Shown: positions 56,038-64,000 of the stretch, in pieces
Numbering within the stretch: position 1 is the stretch's first letter
Layout: the number at the start of each line of letters is the position of its first letter
Source of the DNA: Gigaspora margarita
Taxonomy: Eukaryota; Glomeromycota; Glomeromycetes; Diversisporales; Gigasporaceae
DNA: 64,000 nt
NCBI GenBank assembly: GCA_009809945.1
Contig: WTPW01000433.1
Coordinates: 9,496-73,495 of the forward strand
Direction: 5' to 3'
The notes under the pieces: generated by a model
Seen by the model: only the letters and a program-made list of their open reading frames with translations
The model's database searches: none
Told to the model about the DNA's origin: nothing
Program-made: the position numbers and the translations under genes

Positions 56038-56107
56038 ATTAATAAAATTATTAAAAATATTATATTAAAAATTTACTAATTGATTATAACATTTTGCACT
56101 AAATAAA

Positions 56108-56327
56108 CTTTTTTTAATATTAAGATGATCACTTAGGTACCTTGGCACTTTATTGGTACAAATAGGTTGACTCAGTCTGAGAACTAAGCCACATATTACA
56201 TTTGTATAACAAGAATACAACCAGCCACTTATACTTTTGGTATCATTCCACGCTAGCTACCATATTTACAACTCAACTATGGGATTGCCTATTTAAACCC
56301 TCTGACTTCTACTATGTTCTATGTATT
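56108..56327 (-). mobile_element. Diverged SINE 3' fragment, antisense
   Basis: The complement contains CAGAGGGTTTAAATAGGCAA, GGTAGCTAGCGTGGAA and GGCTGGTTGTATTCTTG. These match 39050-39170 of the SINE (CAGAGGGTTTAAATAGACAA, GGCAGCTAGTGTAGAA, GTGGCTAGTTGTACTCTC) in the same order. It interrupts a palindromic repeat. Divergence is much higher than for the copy at 41890. Confidence 0.72.
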
Positions 56328-56375
56328 AAATAAACTTGTTTAGCACCAAAAATATATTAATTCAGTATATTTTAA

Positions 56376-56739
56376 TGGGAATATTATTATAGTGCTATAG
56401 CACTATAGTGCTACCCTATATGTAATAAACAAAATTGGTGTAACAAGTAAATCAAAACAACCTTTAACAAAACAAAATAAAATTTCTTTAATATTAGGGT
56501 AAGGGTAAAGATAATAAGTTAGGGTTAGATAGTGTTTATAGTAAAATTTAGCAAGGATTTTTTTTTATTAGAGCCCAAAAGATAGTTTTTTAGACAAAAT
56601 TTAAAGATATTATTAATTTTTTTAAAAATTTCTTTATTTTTGTTGCACAAACCTGATCTATATGTTACACCTGATCTTAAATTTTAATTGGTTAAAATGC
56701 CCTAGCACTACAGTGCTATAGCACTATAAATTAAAACCC
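56376..56739. mobile_element. 364-bp MULE-like MITE with TATAGTGCTATAGCACTA ends
   Basis: GGGAATATTATTATAGTGCT at the left faces ATAAATTAAAACCC with GCTATAGCACTATAA at the right. TATTTTAAT is repeated at 56367-56375 and 56740-56748 (9-bp TSD, Mutator-type). The ends contain the self-complementary TATAGTGCTATAGCACTATA. Confidence 0.78.
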
Positions 56740-57029
56740 TATTTTAATTTTCTTAAAATTTGAAGCAAATATGATTAATTTTGTATTTTTGATAAAAATT
56801 TTTAAAATTAAGCATATTTTTCTTCAAATTTTAAAGAAAATAAGATAAAAAATATACCATTTAATATATTTATTAATATTACTCTAGAGCAATTAGTTAT
56901 AATCAATTAGTTAAAATTTCAAGTAATATAACTGATAATATTTTTAATTAATAATTTTATTAATAAAATTATACAAATTTTTATAATTCTCTAAATTATA
57001 TAAATTGATTTTAAAAATGGTATTGATGG

Positions 57030-57310
57030 GAAGTTCTTGCTAATAATCTCTTGTACCAGCTTTTCAAAAAGACTAATCTATAAAAACTATATAACCAATA
57101 TAACAAAACTTTACTAGTAGTAGCTAGGATTAAAGACCATTTACTACATGTTTTGGTTGTTGCTAAAATAGAGTTGAAAAAAGTTGAACCTTGTAAATGA
57201 GGTCTCCTGGTAGAAGACTATAGTATTGCTAGACAAAAAAGTAATAGATAAGCTCTAGAACTTTGTAAAGGTCTATAGATGCAAAAGCAGAAGTAGATAT
57301 TGGATTAGAT
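57030..57310 (+). pseudogene. Decayed coding-like stretch, family unknown
   Basis: One plus-strand frame reads as ordinary protein with several interruptions, for example EVLANNLLYQLFKKTN and NKTLLVVARIKDHLLHVLVV. Residue use is balanced, unlike the Lys/Asn/Ile/Phe bias of random frames here. I do not recognise the protein; it may be an old element or a host gene fragment. Confidence 0.3.
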
Positions 57311-58150
57311 ATATAGTATAACACCTTTAAGTTCCTACAAATTGGTATACTCTCCTCTAGCTTCTTTGGCTTTTTTTAAAATTACAAAGTAAGTATTCCA
57401 GTTTACTCTTTCAAACAGATTAATAGTATTTACTACTTCTATTTCAGATTATATATTTACTAAAAGAATTGCTGTTATGAGCTAAATTATTATATTATAT
57501 GCAAAATAATAATAAATAACTTGTCTTGGATCTTTATAGAACTGTCAAGAAATTTATATAATATTGCATTTTAGACATAGTTTACTTTTAGTTTTATATT
57601 ACATTTATATATAGTACTTTAGTAAAATAGAATACTTTATATAGTTTATATAATTTTAAAATTCGTTTTTATAACTATGTTAATTTTGTTTTCTTTTCTT
57701 TGTCTTCTTACTTTTTTATTTTATTTTGTTGTGTTTTTGGATTTTATATAGGTTTTGTAGAGTTACTTCCTTTTTTAGTTTTATAAATACTTTTGTTTAT
57801 AAGAGTATTGCTATTGAATATTTCTTATATAGAGACTAGATAAAGAAGATTAAAAATAATTTAGTATTCTTGACAAGCTAACAACTACCATCAATGAGTT
57901 AAAAGTAAGTTGCAAATAACTATAAAGCTTATATGAAAAAAAGTTATTGAGACAAATTGCATTTAGATACTTTGGTAACCAAATACCAGTAAGTATTTAT
58001 TATTTAAGTAGGAATAATAGCAGTACTGTTTTTGTTTGTACTTTGCAATAGTGCTTTAAGAAACTTAACCCATGTCTAATAAAGGCAAGACTGCTAAAGT
58101 TAAAAAAACAAATAAAAAAACAATTGATACTAGCTTTTGTTATAAGTAAC
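57310..58150. other. AT-rich stretch, nothing recognised
   Basis: No domain-bearing frame or repeat is seen. A 25-codon Lys-rich frame starts at 58073 (MSNKGKTAKVKKTNKKTID) but cannot be supported as a gene. Confidence 0.4.
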
Positions 58151-58789
58151 TTGTTTAGTATCAAAACATATATTATTTTAGTATTTTTTATTTCTTTAAA
58201 TTTGAAGCAAATATACATAATTTTGAATTTTCAAAATTAAGTATCCTTTTTTCATATTTTAAGAAAAGTAACCAAAATTTTCTGATTTGATGTATTTTTT
58301 TATACTTAACAAGTTTACTTAGTGCAAAAATTTATAATCAATTAGTAAAATTTAAGTAATAGAATATTAATAATATCATTAATAAATTTATACAAAATGC
58401 TATAATTCTTTAAATTTTACTAATTGATTTTAATTTTGTGTTTCAAATAAATATAATAGCACCAAAGTATATATATCTAGTATTTAGACTTAGTGCAAAC
58501 TTCAAACACAGATCCAGATCAGACTCAAACTTGACTAAAAGTTTAAAGTTTAAATCTAATTTGATAATCAGACCAGACTTAAACTTAACAAAAATCTGGG
58601 TTTATAAGAGTACTAGTTTACTTTACTCTAATATTTAAGTTAAATTTAATCAAAAAATTCAATAATAATCTGTATTTTATTTTTGTCCAATAGAATTTTA
58701 GTGCATATTATTATATGTTTGTAAAAATTTATATAATTGCTATATATACTTTCTTACAAAAATCAGGTCAATATTATTTTACTAGCAAA

Positions 58790-60540
58790 TATCTTGACAA
58801 TTATGAATTCTATAAATCAGTATAATTCAAATAAAAAAGATTATTGAATTTGATCAGCTCAAAATTAGGTAAAATTTGTCACTACTTTTATTTTGATATG
58901 CAGTTTGATTTTTCTCTAACTTTGAGTCAAAATAACTCAACTACCACATAACAAAATTTGATAAAAAATTTTTATTTGAATTCTAAGAAGCTATAGAATT
59001 CAAATAAAAAAAGCTTTATTGAATTTGGTCGGATAGTTATCTAGATATCTTCATTCAAAGTTTTAAAATTTTTATTTTTACAAGACTTTTCATGTTGATC
59101 AGTATCAAAAAAGTAGACACAATGAGTAAGTTTGGCCTTGCAAGGAGTCTAAACCTGCCAGGGGTTTAGACACTTTTGCAGTAATGTAACATGGTGCAAA
59201 GAAATTAGCCAATCAGAGAACATAAATTTTTATTGTCTTAGATTAGCTCAATATCAAAACAAATTACATGTACAAGAATAAAAAAAGAGAAAAAAGTGAT
59301 AATTCTCAAAAAAAATTGGTGTTTAAATTAGCTTAAAAAACTTATAAAAATGTCCAAAATGTGATTTTACATATGGATAGTGATCATTAAGTCTATATCC
59401 AACTCCAAACACTAACTAATATAAAGCCAAAAGGTTAACTTGAATACACTATAATTTTTTATCATATGCTTCTATAGTATGAGTTTTTTTTTAACTTTTG
59501 GCTAAGATATTTTATTAACAAATTAACAAAATTCAATGATTTTTTTTATTTTGATTTTGCAGATATCTAGAAGAAAAATAAAAATATTTATCAAATTTGG
59601 TTAGGAGGTTACCAAGATATCTCTATTAAATTGTGCTGTAGCTATTGATAAACACTTTAAATGTAATAAAAATTTGAATAAAAATATCTTGGCAACCATC
59701 TAGCCAAATTCAACAGATTTTTTTTTATTTGAATACAACATATTTATAGAATCAAAATAAAAAAAATCATTGAATTTGGTTGGGTGGTTGTCAAAATATA
59801 TTCATTCAAAGTTTTTTTTTAATAGATGATTGAAGATATCTTGACAACTACTTAATCAAATTTGATGGAATTTTTTTTTATTTAAATTTTAAAGATCTGT
59901 AGAATCAAAATAGAAAAATTTATTGAATTTGATTAGGTGGTTGTCAAGATATCTTTATTCAAATGTTTATAAAAATTTTGCTACAGTTTTTATTTTGCAA
60001 GATATTTTGAACTTTTCAAAATTTTGAATGCAAATACTTGACAATCATCTAATCAAATTCAATGTATTTTTTTTATTTAAATTTTACAGAACTGTAAAAT
60101 TAAATAATAAAAAAGTCATTGAATTTGGTTGGTTGGTTGCCATGATATCTTAATTCAAACTTTTATAAAATTTTGCTACAGTTATTATATTTAGGTGTTT
60201 TGAACTTTCTACAAATTTGAATGTATATATCTTGACAACACCCAACCAAATTCAATGAATTTTTTTTTATTTTGATTTTATAGATATGTTGCATTCAAAT
60301 TAAAAAAATTCATAAAATCTGGCTCGGTGTTTGCCAAGATATTTTCATTCAAAGTTTTAAACATTCGATATGTCTATTAACAGCTGCAGCACAATTTTTG
60401 TAAACTTTGAATAAAGATATCTTGGTAACTTTCTGACCACACTTGATAAAATTTTTTTATTTTACTTCTATTTAACTGTAGAATCAAAAAAAATTATTGA
60501 ATTTGGCTAGGTGTTGCTAAATTATCTTTACCTAAAGTTT
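58790..60540. repeat. Tandem array of hairpin units
   Basis: Units of about 170-190 bp alternate between GAATTTGGTTGGTTGGTTGC plus AAGATATCTTTATTCAAA and the complement TTGAATGCAAATATCTTGAC plus AACCAAATTCAATG. They are joined at GAATTCTA...TAGAATTC-like centres with flanking A or T tracts. About nine sense blocks are visible (58847, 59023, 59600, 59770, 59925, 60118, 60310 and 60495 among them). A separate repeat (59148-59445) interrupts it. Non-coding. Confidence 0.72.
59148..59445. repeat. Repeat with GTTTAGACACTTTTGCAGTA end
   Basis: It starts with the hairpin GTCTAAACCTGCCAGGGGTTTAGAC, followed by ACTTTTGCAGTAATGTAAC, and ends near TATAAAGCCAAAAGGTTAAC. The same two end words recur at 61153-61230, with the second one inverted. 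Unclassified. Confidence 0.5.
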
Positions 60541-60609
60541 TTTAAAAACAATAAATCCTATGGGGTGCAGGACAAATTATGGATACTTTTGCCCTGGTGA
60601 GGTCAGGAG

Positions 60610-61147
60610 CAGGAACACGTAAAAATTGCGAAAAGATTAGAAAACAATAAAACACAATTTTTATGAATATCAACATTATAAAACAATTTTTGCTCTTATT
60701 TATGCATGGTACCAAAATTCCCAAATTTGATTGGTTAGCTATTTTAATTCACCAATCATTTATATGTTCATGTGCAAAAAACCTTGTGATAGTGATTTAT
60801 TATATTCTATTAATGTCTTTAAAAATTCATAGGTCAATACACCTATGAATTAATCGGTGTAGGGTGTTCTAAGTAAAATGTTCTACGTTCCCAAACCCCT
60901 TCCCAACCCTTAATTCTAACCCTAACATTAAAAATTTTGTGTTAAAAATTATATATATAAAACTTAGAAAAATCTATAAACATAATAAAAAACATATTAT
61001 TGGTGCCAAACCATCATAGATACGTTTGGATAATAAATATGATAAAATAAACACTATTGTAATTGAATAAAAAACATTTTTTGCTATTACCCAAAACATT
61101 TTTTCCCGTTACTCAAAACTATTTTTACGCGTCCCTGGTCAGGAGTC
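60610..61147. mobile_element. 538-bp hAT-like element, CAGGRAC ends
   Basis: Ends CAGGAACACGTAAAAATTG and CTATTTTTACGCGTCCCTG. The perfect 8-bp TSD GTCAGGAG lies at 60602-60609 and 61148-61155. Removing it rejoins GATACTTTTGCCCTGGTGAG to TCTAGACACTTTTGCAGTAA, part of the repeat family listed at 59148. The interior has TTACCCAAAACATTTTTTCC words. No gene. Confidence 0.92.
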
Positions 61148-61246
61148 TAGACACTTTTGCAGTAACGTGGCCATCACGTGGTGTGACATATTCGGATTAA
61201 CTTTTTGGCTTTATGCTAAGTTTAGGGTTAGGGTTCGTGGATATAT

Positions 61247-61502
61247 GGGCTGCCGTCAATAGAAATCAGGCAGATCTACATTTGAAAAAAAATTAATACC
61301 TTAACTTTCATAGCTCATATATCGATGAATTTTAAAGCAATCTTGATGATTTAATATTCAAAAGAAAGCTTAAATCGTAAGCTTTCTTTTGAATATTAAA
61401 TCATCAAAATAGCTTTAAAATTCATCAAGTTATGAGCTGTGAAAGTTAAGATATTGTTTTTTTTCAAATGTAGATCTGCCTGATTTCTATTGACGGCAGC
61501 CC
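61247..61502. repeat. Nearly perfect 256-bp hairpin element
   Basis: GGGCTGCCGTCAATAGAAAT at the left end is matched exactly by ATTTCTATTGACGGCAGCCC at the right. The arms of about 125 bp stay near-identical to the centre GAAAGCTTAAATCGTAAGCTTTC. ATAT lies on both sides. High arm identity implies a young insertion or recent arm correction. No gene. Confidence 0.88.
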
Positions 61503-61596
61503 ATATCCTTAAAAGGCCACTATTTGTACGTAAAATCACGTTCCGGGCATTTCAAGGATTTCGACACTAGTCTTCGAGTTTCTTCTTGCACACGTG

Positions 61597-62337
61597 CAGG
61601 GACGATGATATGTTGTGATTCACAAAATATCACAAAAATCACAAAATTATGTGAAAATCACAAAATTTGTGTAGTTCCGCCACAAAATTTCACAAAATTC
61701 GATAAATTGGCTTGTTTGCACAGAAGATTCCCAAAATTCCTGGTCGGAATGCATCGGAATCCAGGTCGGTAGGGTCGGGAATTATCAATTTTGCCCGGAT
61801 CACTAAAAATTTTACTAATAAAATCGTAGCCGTTCATTAAGTGAAAAGTGCCCAGCTGATAATTTTGCAATAAAATCTACTAAATAGTGGGCTAAATACT
61901 GACCTAAATCCGACCAGGAATTTTGGGGATTGCCCTTAGCTTTTCTTTATATAGTACACTTTTAGATAATGATTGTCAAAATTTATCTTAATCGCTCAAA
62001 CAATTATCTAACAGANATTGAATTATGATAGAAATTTTTTATATAGAACTTTGGGGGTTTTTATATATTTTATATAGCAATAGTCTTTTTTTCATACTTT
62101 TATATAGAACTTTTTACAGTACAAATAAAAAATATTTTATCAGTTGTCGCAAAATTTTATAAAATTCAAATTAACTCTCAAAATCGCTTCAATTGATCAA
62201 CAACAAATCACAAAATTTACTTTATATTGCCACAAAATTGCACAAAATCATTCCAAATTGATCACAAAAAATCACAAAATTTACCTTATCCCACCACAAA
62301 ATTTACGTTATCCCACCACAAAAAATCATCGTCCCTA
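61597..62337. repeat. TIR element with CACAAAATTT repeats
   Basis: CAGGGACGATGAT at the left faces ATCATCGTCCCTA at the right. The interior is repeated ATCACAAAATTT and CCACAAAATTTAC words. It contains a TA-type MITE (61721-61937) and several frames of 70-108 codons that merely read the repeat. No TSD is recognised. Confidence 0.65.
61721..61937. mobile_element. MITE, CAGGAGGGTCCC family, copy C
   Basis: CAGAAGATTCCCAAAATTCC with TGGTCGGAATGCATCGG faces CCGACCAGGAATTTTGGGG. The interior TTCATTAAGTGAAAAGTGCC and GATAATTTTGCAATAAAATC match copies A and B. It is nested in the CACAAAATTT element. The outermost bases are diverged and the TA flanks are not preserved. Confidence 0.72.
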
Positions 62338-62504
62338 CCCCGAATCTATGTGCGCGACCTACATTCACGTGATCACGATTCTAAGGCTGCGATATGAAAT
62401 CTTTATCGCCGCAATTAAAATTACATCATTATGCGATGTGTCTATTTTATCGCATGATAAACAATCATAAAGAGTATAAAATCAAATTAGAGTTTCTTAT
62501 ACCT

Positions 62505-62715
62505 ACCTGATTTTCTTCCAAATTTCTTGTCGCATTCAATCTGATTTTTCGTCGCTTTCACATTCGATTTTCTTATCACCTTCACGTTTGACTTTGTTGT
62601 TGCATTCACATCTAATCTCTTGTAACCTTTACGTCTGATTTTATTGTCATTTTAATCGTCACTTTCATTTTCCGAATTTTTTTGTCGCCTCTACATTCGA
62701 TTTTCCTGTCGATTA
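62505..62715. repeat. Minisatellite of about 28 bp just upstream of the MULE transposase start
   Basis: About seven imperfect units of the type TTTCTTGTCGC(C/A)TTCACATTCGA run to within a few bases of the start codon. The sense strand is pyrimidine-rich. It would lie in the promoter or 5' leader of the transposase gene. Confidence 0.75.
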
Positions 62716-62717
62716 AA

Positions 62718-64000
62718 ATGAACCCATATTTGCATGAAATGAACACGGTTAATTTCACAAATAAGATTTCCGAAAGCATGTTGGATATGGAAGAATACAT
62801 TTTTTTTGATGGTGATACTGAATGTTCTACGAGAATAAATGTCAACGATACCTCCAGCACATTATATGGTCAGAATGATGAAATCCAGAAATTCAATGAA
62901 AAACGAGACAAAATGAAAACTTCATGTATTAGCAAACCTGGTGTTTCAAATATGAATGAGCCTGAAGCATCAACTCTGAACGAACCTGTTTCAACTATAA
63001 ATGAACCTAATTATTCGAATAGTCAAGATGAAGATGAATTGATTTACCGACTTAATGGTGACCTTGAAGAACGAGATAATGGAGTTTCGGATAGTGTAAA
63101 TAATGAAGTTGAGATAATTTCAGAAAACATTCCTATGAACGTCGTGTTTAATTCTTGGGAAGATGTTGAAACTTTCTTTGCAGAGTATGGTAGACGAAAC
63201 GGATTTACTATAATCAAATATCGTGTAGAAAAAAATAAAGTGGGGATTATTCATAAAAGAACTTTCATTTGTGAATTTGGGGGAAAATATAGACCTAATA
63301 AGAATCAGGCTGCTGCACATAAGGGCAAACAAAAAAATACAAAGACAAAGAAGGTTAATTGTCCATGGCATGTAAATCTCTCTTATGGAGAAGCCGGAAC
63401 ATCTATATCGATCACCACTATTGTCAACAAGCATAATCACAATATACATATTGAAACACAAGAATTTGGACTCAAATATCGTTCTCTTACAGAGGATGCC
63501 CTAAAAGAAATAGAAATTATGACCAAACACGGGAATTATCTATTACATTGCAGCGTAATTTTTTGAAAGGGCGTTTTCCTGATTTGCAATTTCTTGATAA
63601 CGACCTTGCCAATAGTATCCAAAAATTTAAAAGGGACAAGCATGAAACGAAAGATGCATCAAACCTACTCAATTCTTTATTTGCTAATAAAATGGAAGAT
63701 CCTAGTTGGGCTGTGGAATTTGAGCTGGACGAAGATAACAGGCTTACACGGTTGTTCTGGATGTCCCCTACACAGATTGACTTATGGTTAAAATATTATG
63801 ATGTTGTCATTAGCAATAACACTGCAAAAACAAATCAATATCAAATGCCCTTAGGGTTGTTTGTGGTCATTGATAACAATGGAAAAACACGGCTTGTTTC
63901 GCAGGTTTTAGTAAGCAATGAGACTATGGACACTTATAACTGGACTCTCACCTGTATAAAAAATGCCACAAAAGTCGAGCCTTTAGTGATGTTTTCTGAT
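62718..64000 (+). CDS. FAR1-type MULE transposase, 5' part, frameshifted
   Basis: The first ATG is at 62718 (MNPYLHEMNTVNF). Residues 79-99 hold three NEP repeats in an acidic, disordered leader. Residues 143-245 form a FAR1/WRKY-GCM1 zinc-finger DNA-binding domain: FNSWEDVETFFAEYGRRNGF, then C185, C215 (NCPWHV), H239 and H241. The frame ends at 63566, but similarity carries on in another frame as LQRNFLKGRFPDLQFLDNDL. The simplest reading is one base missing near 63533 (HGN, then LSI expected). The MULE DDE region follows: FWMSPTQIDLWLKYYDVVIS, then NNTAKTNQYQMPLGLFVVID, and PLVMFSD at the window edge (second Asp). In family members I know, the first catalytic Asp sits in a (H/F)D(N/T)T motif; here the word is SNNT. 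It is probably a defective or co-opted copy; the right part lies outside the window. Confidence 0.8.

Larger units (their letters stand above)
53820..58450. repeat. Field of palindromic repeats centred on TTTTATTAATAAAATT
   Basis: Full or half copies lie at about 53830-54080, 54480-54560, 55330-55620, 56040-56110 with 56330-56370, 56750-57010 and 58150-58450. Shared words are CAAGTTTATTTAAAGCAAAA, AATCAATTAGTAAAATT, the centre TTTTATTAATAAAATT, ACTAATTGATTATAACTTC, and a T-rich outer arm with ATTTTGAATTTTTGATAAAA. Other elements have landed in these copies and are listed separately. No genes. Confidence 0.65.

Noticed and set aside
61524-62470. Several frames of 70-108 codons
   Set aside because: They read CACAAAATTT-type repeats and a nested MITE.
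63120-63461. 113-codon antisense frame opposite the FAR1 domain
   Set aside because: It is the shadow of a convincing sense-strand domain.

Overview
This window looks like nuclear DNA from an arbuscular mycorrhizal fungus of the Rhizophagus type. The evidence is a very AT-rich background, an F-box/LRR gene of the kind hugely expanded in Glomeromycotina, a short-intron gene with a Cys4 zinc-ribbon-like head, a FAR1/MULE transposase and dense palindromic repeats. The assignment rests on protein-family recognition, not on a database search. The window is gene-poor. I find no intact host gene that I can name; almost everything is transposable element (TE) sequence, much of it nested.

0-14.6 kb: palindromic MITEs, a 1 kb inverted-repeat element, and several hAT-like elements with intact 8-bp target-site duplications (TSDs). 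A 5.6 kb foldback element (about 8995-14595) was later hit by two hAT-like elements and one 2.1 kb MULE-like element with a 9-bp TSD.

14.9-32.1 kb: a direct segmental duplication (about 14.86-20.57 kb and 25.91-32.15 kb). Each copy carries the same F-box gene, and each gene is broken in a different way. Copy 1 has a deletion of about 100 bp and a 1.47 kb inserted element that carries its own zinc-ribbon-like gene. Copy 2 has a premature stop and a 553-bp solo LTR. The copies serve as filled/empty-site controls for several insertions. The roughly 5.3 kb between them is unannotated apart from repeats.

32.2-45.4 kb: A-rich DNA with an assembly gap, a 1.5 kb palindrome built from two smaller palindromes, a long tRNA-derived SINE (about 975 bp) inserted in a minisatellite-bearing repeat, pogo-like and Harbinger-like MITEs, and a 3 kb nest of palindromes.

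45.9-49.7 kb: a degenerate tandem satellite with units of about 85-110 bp, split by an 827-bp hAT-like element.

50.7-62.4 kb: a 2.1 kb inverted-repeat element with a coding-like fragment inside, a field of palindromic repeats, a hairpin array at 58.8-60.5 kb, and a nearly perfect 256-bp hairpin.

62.5-64 kb: the 5' part of a FAR1-type MULE transposase gene. It has a minisatellite just upstream, an apparent frameshift, and Asn where the first catalytic Asp normally lies. It runs off the window.

The clearest story is TE archaeology. TSDs, paralogous empty sites and nesting give a relative order of insertions and show how two tandem F-box paralogs decayed independently. I did not find a convincing undescribed multi-gene system. 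The best novelty candidates are the long SINE, the zinc-ribbon cargo element and the nested palindromes. All coordinates were read by eye, so repeat edges without a TSD are approximate.
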